The notes below the pieces were generated by a model. That model did not search any database. It was not told the DNA's origin and worked only from the letters and a program-made list of their open reading frames with translations. This document shows, piece after piece, positions 22,623-28,770 of a stretch of DNA of 28,770 bases. Position 1 is the first letter of the stretch. Every line of letters begins with the position of its first letter. The position numbers and the translations under genes were made by a program. Location: the NCBI GenBank assembly GCA_023426265.1, contig JAFABA010000108.1, forward strand, positions 1 to 28,770, written 5' to 3'. This DNA is from Bacillota bacterium (GTDB lineage: Bacteria; Bacillota; Clostridia; Christensenellales; CAG-138).

Positions 22623-23555
22623 TTATTTTTGCGTCATCCTTGCCCGATACTCGGATGGTGTCATACCCAACTCCTGTTTGAGCTTTTTCGCAAGCTTTCC
22701 GTTGTAATCCACACCGCATTCGTCAAAGACCCGGGTTATTGACAGATTCCTGTCACACAGCATTTCCTTGAGCTTTTGGAGCTTGACGCTTTGATGGTAG
22801 AGATGGGGCGTCGTGCCGGTGTGCTGCTTGAACAGGCGGCTATAATGCTGCTTGCTCATGTGGACGATGCCCGATAGCCGGTCCGCATCAAATTCCTCTT
22901 TCCAGTGTCCGTCTATGTATTCCTTGCCCTTTATCACTTCTTCCCGGCCCTGATAGTGTCGGGAGGGGATCACAATAGTCACGATGTACGCTATTTGTTG
23001 GTTTTCATCATAAACGGGAAAGGACGTTATATTGACAAACATGCTTTCCGAAAGCATCTCCGCATTGCCGCCATACTTTGTGATATATTCTAGAAGCGGC
23101 AGTTTGGCATCGTAGAAGGTAGCCACCTCTCCCCGATAGGTACGCAGGACAAAATCCTTGATGCCCGCTTTTTCAAGCTCCGGGTCTTGAAGCATATTAT
23201 ATTTTCTTAAATCTTTCGGCGGATCGGATACTTTTATGCGTTGAAAAAAGGCGTCGTTCGCAAAGAGCAGCGTGCCGTCCGGGGCGCATATGTGCATCGG
23301 AAAAGGGAAATGCTTGATGATCTCCACAAACAGAGCTTTGTTTTCACACAGCGGTTGAAAGGGCGCTTCCTTTTCCGCCCGCGTGGGGGCGCTTTTCCGC
23401 CTTTTATCTTCGGGTTTTTCGGCGTCCTTTGGGATCAGCCATGTGTTTCCTGTTTTCACGGCTCCGTCGATCCGGCCGGAGGTGCAATGGTAGAGCGCCA
23501 TTCTATCGGTAATCTTCCATTTTGCGGCGGCTTCTTTGGTAGTTATATAATCCAT
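22623..23555 (-). CDS. Three-part regulator: excisionase/MerR-like HTH, PAS-like sensor, AraC-type HTH
   Basis: A 310-residue cytoplasmic regulator. Residues 1-50 are a small winged helix of the kind YITTKEAAAKWKITDRMALYHCTSGRIDGAVKTGNTWLIP, shared with excisionase-like proteins. After a charged linker, residues 75-205 resemble a PAS sensor (FPFPMHICAPDGTLLFANDAFF, later SMFVNITSFPVYDENQQIAYIVTIV). Residues 207-310 are an AraC-type double HTH (HMSKQHYSRLFKQHTGTTPHLY ... GMTPSEYRARM). The start at 23555 has GGAGG eight to nine bases upstream; an earlier ATG does not. A terminator follows the gene, then the surface-protein gene on the same strand, its likely target. Two DNA-binding modules flanking one sensor is unusual. 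Confidence 0.82.
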   Translation of the reverse strand: MDYITTKEAAAKWKITDRMALYHCTSGRIDGAVKTGNTWLIPKDAEKPEDKRRKSAPTRAEKEAPFQPLCENKALFVEIIKHFPFPMHICAPDGTLLFANDAFFQRIKVSDPPKDLRKYNMLQDPELEKAGIKDFVLRTYRGEVATFYDAKLPLLEYITKYGGNAEMLSESMFVNITSFPVYDENQQIAYIVTIVIPSRHYQGREEVIKGKEYIDGHWKEEFDADRLSGIVHMSKQHYSRLFKQHTGTTPHLYHQSVKLQKLKEMLCDRNLSITRVFDECGVDYNGKLAKKLKQELGMTPSEYRARMTQK

Positions 23556-23577
23556 CGCTTTTCCCTCCGATGATTTT

Positions 23578-23606
23578 ATCATATTTCTTTTATCCGAAAT
23601 ATTCAA
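23578..23606 (-). promoter_or_regulatory. Promoter of the HTH-PAS-AraC regulator
   Basis: TTGAAT (minus strand, 23601-23606), 17 bases, TATGAT (23578-23583). A weaker plus-strand promoter (AGGACA 23606-23611, 17 bases, TATACG 23629-23634) abuts it and could fire toward the structured-RNA region. The perfect palindrome ACAACGTTGT lies at 23644-23653. Confidence 0.6.
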
Positions 23607-23805
23607 GGACATAAAGGAGCCACTACTCTATACGATTATGGATACAACGTTGTGCAGAGGGTTGCTTCATATATGGCAGAAGGCCTCGCAAGGCAATTTC
23701 AACTACCACTCTCTACAGATGCGCATTTATAGACAAAGGGGAATATCAACCTCGCCCCTCAGACAGAGCTTTTCCTTTTATCTGAATACTGCACCTCGAC
23801 CAAGC

Positions 23806-23951
23806 CCATACTACTCCCATCTACTCACGGTTTCTTATGCGTGGGCGGTCTTAATATACGCCCGCCGCGGTTGTGGCGGGATCATCTACCTTTGCTCGGT
23901 AGATGTCGCATAGAAGTTCGCCGCATCTTGTGCGGGGCTTCTTTGCTTTTT
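23806..23951 (+). ncRNA. Structured-RNA candidate 1, leader-like, ending in a terminator
   Basis: A closing stem pairs 23832-23841 with 23907-23915 (nine pairs, one bulge). Inside are a hairpin that can form in two exclusive ways (GGGCG 23843-23847 with CGCCC 23859-23863, or CCCGCC 23861-23866 with GGCGGG 23875-23880) and a perfect eight-pair hairpin CATCTACC/GGTAGATG (23883-23905). The 3' strand of the closing stem overlaps the first arm of the terminator at 23912, so the two cannot form together: an antiterminator layout. It precedes the 40-codon ORF at 24006. It matches no riboswitch class I know; no strong promoter is evident. An IS-end or decayed element remains possible. Confidence 0.35.
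23912..23951 (+). terminator. Terminator of structured-RNA candidate 1
   Basis: AGAAG (23912-23916) pairs with CTTCT (23938-23942), and CCGCA (23921-23925) with TGCGG (23931-23935), around a TCTTG loop; TTGCTTTTT follows. The U-rich tail fixes the element's orientation as plus strand. Confidence 0.65.
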
Positions 23952-24005
23952 ATGCATATTCCATTGTAACAGTACAAATCCTTTGGGCCAGAAGGGAATT
24001 TGAAG

Positions 24006-24128
24006 ATGAGCATTAAATTTTTTGAGTATTGGGCAAACGGTCAGCCATACAATCATGAATATGCAGATTTGGATGAATCCGAACTAGAACGTCTTATTGG
24101 AGGAGCCGTCGAGGATCCAGAAGAGTAG
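24006..24128 (+). CDS. 40-residue peptide with double-glycine-leader-like C-terminus
   Basis: A short frame of 40 codons preceded by AAGGGA eight bases before the ATG. The peptide is acidic, with an aromatic N-terminal half (KFFEYWANGQPYNHEY) and then LDESELERLIGG at 22-33, followed by only seven residues, AVEDPEE. Positions L22, E26, L27, L30, G32 and G33 fit the -12, -8, -7, -4, -2 and -1 positions of double-glycine leaders that are cleaved on export of bacteriocins or signalling peptides. No peptidase-containing transporter lies in the window and the remaining core is very short, so the match may be chance. The ORF is flanked by two related structured elements with terminators. Function unknown. 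Confidence 0.5.
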   Translation: MSIKFFEYWANGQPYNHEYADLDESELERLIGGAVEDPEE

Positions 24129-24260
24129 CCCGTTGAAATGGACGGTAAGTCCTAAACAGCCCATTTACGGTAGAGTACTCACACTATCTACCCGCTTTCT
24201 CCTGCTTACGGGCAGCTATCTCATAGAAGTCCATCTTTTTTAGGGCGGGCTTTTATTTTT
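24129..24260 (+). ncRNA. Structured-RNA candidate 2, related to candidate 1
   Basis: It starts at the stop of the 40-codon ORF. It contains GGAC/GTCC (24140-24152), a GGTAGA/TCTACC hairpin (24169-24192) and an alternative CTACCCG/CGGGCAG hairpin (24188-24215, one mismatch). ATGGAC (24138-24143) is complementary to GTCCAT (24229-24234), which overlaps the first terminator arm, again an antiterminator-like arrangement. It shares GCCCAT, TACTCAC, ATCTACC and CATAGAAGT in the same order with candidate 1, which suggests the two derive from one element. Confidence 0.33.
24227..24260 (+). terminator. Terminator of structured-RNA candidate 2
   Basis: AAGTCC (24227-24232) pairs with GGGCTT (24247-24252, one G-U pair) with a 14-base loop, followed by TTATTTTT. 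It would end any transcript covering the 40-codon ORF before the convergent zinc-ribbon gene. Confidence 0.5.
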
Positions 24261-24404
24261 GATGCTCTTTTGCAGAGATGACACGGGGCAATCTGAAAGT
24301 GCGTCGGGAAGATGCGTCCTATGCCGTAACTATGGCTCCTATGGGATAGTCCGGTTAAACATAATGGGAAGCTCGTTAAAGGGAACATTATGCTTATACT
24401 GCAA

Positions 24405-24605
24405 CTATTTGAAGTTTTCCGGCTTGTTAACGTACCATTCGATATACCCACAATTTGAACATATATATGGACGTATTTCGGTTACTGTTTTCCTGTTTTG
24501 TAAATCCGTGTAAGGCTCTTTATAAGCCAAGAAATTTCCGTCACCACCGACTATTGCGATACTTTTTGTTAAAATAGTTTCGCATTTAACACATTTTTTA
24601 TCCAT
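24405..24605 (-). CDS. Small zinc-ribbon protein, 66 aa
   Basis: A 66-residue protein with two CxxC knuckles: CVKC (5-8) and CSNC near residue 50, the spacing of a zinc-ribbon fold. Between them is IVGGDGNFLAYKEPY, and after them GYIEWYVNKPENF; both halves resemble small clostridial zinc-ribbon proteins of unknown role. I start at 24605, where AAAGGGG lies seven bases upstream; an ATG seven codons earlier has none. A promoter just upstream (24627-24655) makes it monocistronic. A seven-base inverted repeat (24360-24366/24386-24392) lies just after the stop. Nucleic-acid or protein binding is a general expectation for the fold only. Confidence 0.75.
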   Translation of the reverse strand: MDKKCVKCETILTKSIAIVGGDGNFLAYKEPYTDLQNRKTVTEIRPYICSNCGYIEWYVNKPENFK

Positions 24606-24626
24606 AATAATTCCCCTTTCATACAA

Positions 24627-24655
24627 AATATAACACTCAGCAGTCGACTCTACAA
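24627..24655 (-). promoter_or_regulatory. Promoter of the zinc-ribbon gene
   Basis: TTGTAG (minus strand, 24650-24655), 17 bases, TATATT (24627-24632), placing the transcript start about 15 bases before the ATG. The spacer includes AGTCGACT, a short palindrome. Confidence 0.5.
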
Positions 24656-24813
24656 TTGGAATTTATCTGCTTGGCCTTATGCTCATAATCTTTAATGGGA
24701 CGCGATGTTGTACAGATATTGTGCATTCAACAGTTTCCCATACACAAACAAGCATCATGGTTAAGAAGTAGTTATATATACTTAATAACTTAAGAGTGCT
24801 CATAAGTATTAAT

Positions 24814-26277
24814 TTACAATCCCTGCATCGCCAATCGTACAGCCGCCGTCCAACCGGCGTAGAGCGCCTCGACTTCAGCGGCCGGCATACTCGGCCTGTA
24901 TTCGCCGCTTACCCTGCGCAGCGCGGCGATATCGTTTCTACTTTTCCAGACGCCTACGGCGAGCCCGCCCGCGTAAGCGGCGCCCAGGGCGGAAAGCTCC
25001 TGCAGCTCGGTTTTCACAATAACGGTTCCAAGCATATCGGCCATAAATTGCATGAGTAGGGGATTTGAGGTTGGCCCTCCGTCCACGCGCAGTTCAGAAA
25101 GCGTCATAGCCGCATCGCGCTTCATCGCGTCCACAACATCTCTGGCCTGGTACGCGATAGATTCAAGCCCGGCCCGTACGATATGGTATTTGTTCGAGTC
25201 CCGGAACAAACCGCAGATCAACGCGCGCGCCTCGCTGTCCCAGTGGGGCGCACCAAGTCCCGCAAACGCCGGCACGAGGTAAACCCCCTGAGAGGAAGGA
25301 ACGTTCCCGGCATATTCAAGTGATTTGTCCGCGCTGGGTAAAATGTCCAATTCCTCAACCAGCCATTTGAGCGTATCCCCGCTGCAAATAACGTTGCCCT
25401 CCAGCACGAATTCGGTACGGCCATTTATGCTCCAGGCAACCGAAGTCGCAAGTCCGTTGTCCGAATGCAGCGGCATATTGCCGATGTTAACCATCACCGA
25501 GCTGCCCGTTCCCAGCGTCGCCTTTCCCATGCCGCGCTCCCAGCAATGCTGGCCAAACAGCGCGCCGTGGGCATCCCCCATCACTCCTGCTATGGGAATC
25601 GGCTTTTCAAAGAGTCTTTCCACGGTGGTCTCACCAAAGACAGCGTCTGCATCAAGCACCTGCGGCATCCGCAAAGATTGCAGACCAAACAACTCAAGCA
25701 ACCGTTCATCCCAGCGCAGCGTGTGGATGTTATACAACTGCGTGCGCGACGCATTGGACGAATCCGTCGCATGCCGCCCCGAAAGTTTGTAAATAAGCCA
25801 GCTGTCCATCGTTCCAAAGAACAGCGGTCCTTGCGCCTGTGCCTGGTCAAGGATCCAGCGCGCCTTCGCCGCCGAAAAATAGGGCGAAAGCTTCAGGCCC
25901 GTGGCCCGCTCGATCTCACCTGCCTGCGCGGCGATATGCGGCAGCTTCACAACATCCTTCGCGCGGCAGCATTGCCAGACAACAGCGTTGTAAACGGGGT
26001 TTCCGTCCCTGTCCCAAATAAGCGTAGTCTCACGTTGATTCGTAATCGATAGCACGGCCACGTCGCATCTGGAGGCGTTAGTTTGCGCCAGTACGCCGCG
26101 GATTGCGGCAACCGTGTTGGCGTAGATTTCCAGCGGATCATGTTCCACCCAGCCCGGCTGCGGGTGAAGCTGACGGTGTGCTATATCGCATCGTCCGACC
26201 AATTCTGCCCGCTCACCAAACAGGATTGCTTTCGTCGCCGTCGTACTCTGGTCAACGGCAAGGATAAGCTTGCCCAT
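24814..26277 (-). CDS. FGGY-family carbohydrate kinase (glycerol kinase-like)
   Basis: ATP-dependent kinase of 487 residues, last in the right-hand sugar operon. It resembles glycerol kinase throughout: AVDQSTTATKAILF (7-20), ITNQRETTLIW (78-88), VVWQC, SPYFSAAKARWIL, SNASRTQLYNIHTL, LGTGSSVMVNIG and VPAFAGLGAPHWD. Glycerol contacts R82, E83, Y133 and D235 are present, but the glutamine that follows the aspartate in glycerol kinase (GDQQ) is A236 (GDAHGALFGQ). With a sugar isomerase and permease upstream, the substrate may be a ketose or other polyol rather than glycerol. The start has AAGGAG eight bases upstream, 3 bp after the isomerase stop. Downstream there is only an AT-rich inverted repeat (24778-24784/24803-24809) without a clear U-run. 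Confidence 0.85.
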   Translation of the reverse strand: MGKLILAVDQSTTATKAILFGERAELVGRCDIAHRQLHPQPGWVEHDPLEIYANTVAAIRGVLAQTNASRCDVAVLSITNQRETTLIWDRDGNPVYNAVVWQCCRAKDVVKLPHIAAQAGEIERATGLKLSPYFSAAKARWILDQAQAQGPLFFGTMDSWLIYKLSGRHATDSSNASRTQLYNIHTLRWDERLLELFGLQSLRMPQVLDADAVFGETTVERLFEKPIPIAGVMGDAHGALFGQHCWERGMGKATLGTGSSVMVNIGNMPLHSDNGLATSVAWSINGRTEFVLEGNVICSGDTLKWLVEELDILPSADKSLEYAGNVPSSQGVYLVPAFAGLGAPHWDSEARALICGLFRDSNKYHIVRAGLESIAYQARDVVDAMKRDAAMTLSELRVDGGPTSNPLLMQFMADMLGTVIVKTELQELSALGAAYAGGLAVGVWKSRNDIAALRRVSGEYRPSMPAAEVEALYAGWTAAVRLAMQGL

Positions 26278-26280
26278 GCC

Positions 26281-27702
26281 CTATACTCCTTCTCCCAACA
26301 GCCAGGAAAGCGCCCTCCCCCGTGCGTTGGAGTCATAAAAGTCCATTTCAAAGCCCAGATACCGCTCCGCTTCAAAAAGCACCGGGATCAAATCCTCATA
26401 AATACCCACGCAGTGGTGCACATACGGCCCTTCCACCAGTTTTCTCTCCAGCCGCGGCCAGTTTTCCACCTCAATCCAGCAGTAGGAGCCGCTGTTGCAC
26501 GGCCCGTCAATCACCTTTGCGCCGCCCGCGAGCAGCGAATATTTGCCGTTGTCGCCATCGAAGCGCAAAATGGTCAAATCACCCTTCTTGATTTCCTGCT
26601 CCACCGCACCCGGAAACCCCGGAAAACAGAACGGATTGATCAGTTTCTTACTTCCTGCCGCAAGAGAAATGGGGAAAGGCCCGCAATGCTGCAGCAGCTC
26701 GCCGTTGTTATTCTCGGGATGACGAACCGTCCAATCAGCAAAGAACGTGGGCGACCGCCCCATGCTTGCAGATTGCGCGATTACGGACGTAATGGCACCG
26801 TGTATATCAGTTTCGCAAACTACGGGGAGTCCATCATCGGTCAGCATACCGTTGGCAGCGCAAGGCATGATACCGATCTCGCCCTGCAGCGCGTTCCAGC
26901 ACTGGATAGCGATCGCCTTGCATCCCCGTTCACGCGCCAGCCTTGACATCGCGCACTTGAGCGCGGCAATAGTCACGACCTTTTCCGCCGGGATACACAC
27001 TTCCATGTTCTCACGGATGTAATCGACAACCTCGAGCACCTCCCCGGGCTTATCCGCCTCGAGCTGTTTCACAAGCGCCGTCAATTCGGGCATTGCAAGG
27101 GGTGAAAGCTGGATGCCGAAGCGCTCAAGCAACTCGCCCTCGTTGCACATCATGGTCCAGAAGTCGGCGGGGCGGGTGGATATCTGGAGAATCCGCAGGC
27201 TCCTGAATTCCTTTACGAGATTTGCCACGCCGGTAAAGGTAGCGAGGCCACGCTCGAAGGCAGCATCCCCGATAGCGCAGTTTGTCAGGTAATTGAACGG
27301 TACCTGAAACCTGCGCAGCACCTTGCCGGTAGCGAACAGACCGCATTGCGAGTCGGTCAGGCGCATTCCCTCGGGTGTGGGTGCGCCATCCCGCGGGCCG
27401 TAAAGCAGCACCGGCTTACGCAGCGCGCCGGCCACCTTCGCCACAAAGTCCTCCGTACCGAAGTTGACATGCGGGAAGAATAGCGCATCGACCTCCTCGC
27501 GCTTAAACTTGGCAACCGTTTTTTCCACGCTGCCTTCTCCAAACAGCAAGCCATCCTCGTTGATGTCCTCAATGTCAATATAGTGGACACCAAGCTGTGC
27601 CAGCCGCTGATAAACTTCGGTTTTGAGCCGCAGGGCTTCTTCCTTGCTGAATAAATTGCGGCGTGTTGGCGCAACGCCGATTTTTACATCATATTGAAAC
27701 AT
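26281..27702 (-). CDS. L-fucose/L-arabinose isomerase-family protein
   Basis: Cytoplasmic aldose-ketose isomerase-like protein, 473 residues, shorter than FucI (about 590) and close to the shorter FucI/AraA-like family. Likely Mn2+ ligands can be placed: E297 (VCETDIHG), D323 (FFADWTV, 26 residues later, near the FucI spacing) and a histidine near 429-430 (GPYVHHCVG). The N-terminal part is a Rossmann-like fold (KIGVAPTRRN, DALFFPHVNFGTE, KPVLLYGPRD). AGAGGAG lies close to the ATG; the permease stop is 17 bp upstream and the kinase begins 3 bp after its stop. Isomerisation of a deoxy- or pentose sugar before phosphorylation is the natural reading; the substrate is not fixed. Confidence 0.82.
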   Translation of the reverse strand: MFQYDVKIGVAPTRRNLFSKEEALRLKTEVYQRLAQLGVHYIDIEDINEDGLLFGEGSVEKTVAKFKREEVDALFFPHVNFGTEDFVAKVAGALRKPVLLYGPRDGAPTPEGMRLTDSQCGLFATGKVLRRFQVPFNYLTNCAIGDAAFERGLATFTGVANLVKEFRSLRILQISTRPADFWTMMCNEGELLERFGIQLSPLAMPELTALVKQLEADKPGEVLEVVDYIRENMEVCIPAEKVVTIAALKCAMSRLARERGCKAIAIQCWNALQGEIGIMPCAANGMLTDDGLPVVCETDIHGAITSVIAQSASMGRSPTFFADWTVRHPENNNGELLQHCGPFPISLAAGSKKLINPFCFPGFPGAVEQEIKKGDLTILRFDGDNGKYSLLAGGAKVIDGPCNSGSYCWIEVENWPRLERKLVEGPYVHHCVGIYEDLIPVLFEAERYLGFEMDFYDSNARGRALSWLLGEGV

Positions 27703-27719
27703 ATGCTCTCCTCTTGTTC

Positions 27720-28769
27720 TCAGTCTTTGCGTGAAAGCGCAAGCTTACGCTGGAATTCGCGCTGGGTCTGGTCGATGATGACCGCAATAATGATGACGAC
27801 GCCCTTGATAACCATCTGCCAGAAGGAAGACAGCCCGAGCATGATCATGCCGTCGTTAAGTACGCCAATGACAAATGCGCCGACGATGGTTCCGCCAATG
27901 GTCCCGAGGCCGCCTGCCATGGAGGTACCGCCCAGCACCGACGCTGCAATCGCGTTCATTTCCCAGGATTCACCTGTTGCCGGGTGCGCCGCTTCCAGCT
28001 CTGAGGCAGCAAAAACACCCGCGAGCGCTGCGCAGACGGCGGAGAAAACGTATACAAACAGCTTGATCTTATCGACGCTGATACCCGAAAGCTTCGCCGC
28101 CTTCTCGTTGCCTCCTGTCGCGTAGACATGCCACCCCAGCGGTGTCTTTTTGAACACATAAGCGCCCAAGAGTGCCAGCAGCGCCATGAACCAGATGATA
28201 ACCGGCAACCCCAGGATGGATCCGGAACCTAAGAATGGAAAGCCTGTGTTGAAGTATGCCTCGTTTCCCACCAGATTGGGAAATGTCGCTCCCTGGTTAA
28301 GCAGCAGCGCCACGCCGCGGGCGATATACATGGTACCCAGCGTGGCAATAAATGCGGGTACCTTGAGCTTGCTTACAAGCAGACCGTTGAGTACCCCTAC
28401 GACAGCGCCTACAATCACCGCGATCAGCACGACGATCGTAACGTTAAAGTACAGCGCCACGTTGAGCGCCTTAATTACCAATCCCTTGACGAGCAGGCCA
28501 CCCGCAATCATGCCGCTCAAGCCCGCAACCGAGCCCACGGACAGATCGATTCCCCCGCTCACGATGACATAGGTCATGCCGATGGCGAGTATGGCGTAAC
28601 GCGCGACATGCTTACCGATGATCTTAATGTTATCAACCGAGACAAACTTGGGCTCCAGCGCGGCGAACACGATCACAAGAATGATCAGCGCGATAAACGT
28701 GCGAGCCTTGAGCAGCAGCATTCCAAACTCGCGTGCGCTTCTGATTTTAAACCTGTTATCCTTTTGCAT
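27720..28769 (-). CDS. RbsC-like sugar ABC transporter permease
   Basis: Membrane subunit of a CUT2-type sugar importer, 349 residues, with the signature SGGIDLSVGSVAGLSGMI (about 71-88), LLVSKLKVPAFIATLGTMYIARG and LGGTSMAGGLGTIGGT, as in RbsC. The start codon is two bases inside the window edge, so its ribosome binding site cannot be checked and a longer N-terminus is possible, though MQKDNRFK is a normal opening. The ATPase and the binding protein of this system are not in the window and presumably lie upstream. It heads the visible part of an operon with the isomerase and kinase; it is distinct from, and shorter than, the mmsB-type permease at the left. Confidence 0.9.
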   Translation of the reverse strand: MQKDNRFKIRSAREFGMLLLKARTFIALIILVIVFAALEPKFVSVDNIKIIGKHVARYAILAIGMTYVIVSGGIDLSVGSVAGLSGMIAGGLLVKGLVIKALNVALYFNVTIVVLIAVIVGAVVGVLNGLLVSKLKVPAFIATLGTMYIARGVALLLNQGATFPNLVGNEAYFNTGFPFLGSGSILGLPVIIWFMALLALLGAYVFKKTPLGWHVYATGGNEKAAKLSGISVDKIKLFVYVFSAVCAALAGVFAASELEAAHPATGESWEMNAIAASVLGGTSMAGGLGTIGGTIVGAFVIGVLNDGMIMLGLSSFWQMVIKGVVIIIAVIIDQTQREFQRKLALSRKD

Positions 28770-28770
28770 T

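Larger units (their letters stand above)
23607..24005. other. Gene-poor region containing structured-RNA candidate 1
   Basis: About 400 bp with no supported coding gene. A 91-codon plus-strand frame at 23638-23913 lacks a ribosome binding site and runs through strong hairpins, so I leave it out. Besides the structured element at 23806-23951 there are smaller hairpins upstream (GCCT/AGGC near 23683-23694, GGGG/CCCC near 23738-23758). Confidence 0.55.

Noticed and set aside
23638..23913. 91-codon plus-strand frame in the structured region
   Set aside because: No ribosome binding site, no recognisable sequence, and it runs through several exact hairpins.
23620..24260. Known riboswitch, T-box, tmRNA, 6S or SRP RNA
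   Set aside because: The conserved core sequences of these classes that I can recall are not present; the element is left as unclassified.
24221..24513. Overlapping small frames on both strands beside the zinc-ribbon gene
   Set aside because: They overlap the zinc-ribbon gene or the terminator and lack ribosome binding sites.
1..28770. CRISPR arrays, tRNA or rRNA genes, intact insertion sequences
   Set aside because: No regularly spaced repeats, no cloverleaf-like sequence with a GTTCRANNC T-arm, and no transposase or integrase motif was found by reading both strands.

Overview
The window looks like a chromosomal segment of an anaerobic Gram-positive bacterium of the Firmicutes, most likely class Clostridia. 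The evidence is AGGAGG-type ribosome binding sites before most genes, sigma-A-type promoters, a lipoprotein solute-binding protein, a signal-peptide surface protein ending in a PPKTG/membrane/KKRRR tail, a PerR-type Fur protein, and a fused 2Fe-2S/molybdopterin hydroxylase of the kind typical of purine-using Clostridia. Coding DNA is moderately GC-rich by eye and promoter regions are AT-rich. No tRNA, rRNA, CRISPR array, intact transposase or prophage gene was seen. || Layout. (1) 1-6978, minus strand: a sugar-uptake operon running ROK regulator, Cof-type HAD phosphatase, mmsA/mmsB/chvE-type monosaccharide ABC transporter, then D-lyxose isomerase (cut by the window edge). (2) 6880-7221: a divergent AT-rich control region with a strong promoter, palindromes and a terminator-like hairpin. 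(3) 7222-8617, plus: three small membrane proteins (DUF4491, DUF454/YbaN, unknown). (4) 8618-10784, plus: catalase followed by a PerR-like repressor, closed by a terminator that serves both strands. (5) 10934-18677, minus: a molybdenum hydroxylase locus. A MocA-like/ModE-like fusion regulator is followed, from a separate promoter, by five tightly packed genes: fused 2Fe-2S/Mo hydroxylase, MocA, Mo subunit, 2Fe-2S subunit, FAD subunit. (6) 19176-23606, minus: a regulator with excisionase-like HTH, PAS-like and AraC-type parts, upstream of a 1081-residue wall-anchored modular surface protein. (7) 23607-24813: a sparse region with two related structured-RNA candidates, each ending in a terminator, flanking a 40-codon ORF with a double-glycine-leader pattern; a 66-residue zinc-ribbon protein lies beyond. 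(8) 24814-28769, minus: a second sugar operon (RbsC-like permease, L-fucose isomerase-like protein, glycerol kinase-like FGGY kinase). || How the genes work together. The two sugar operons each pair uptake with an isomerase, and the right one adds a kinase, which fits pentose or deoxysugar use. The Mo locus combines enzyme subunits with the cytidylyltransferase that matures their cofactor, and its regulator carries a relative of that cytidylyltransferase fused to a ModE-type DNA-binding domain. Catalase plus PerR is a self-contained peroxide defence unit. The least explained parts are the RNA/micro-ORF region at 23.8-24.3 kb and the fusion regulator at 17.7-18.6 kb.
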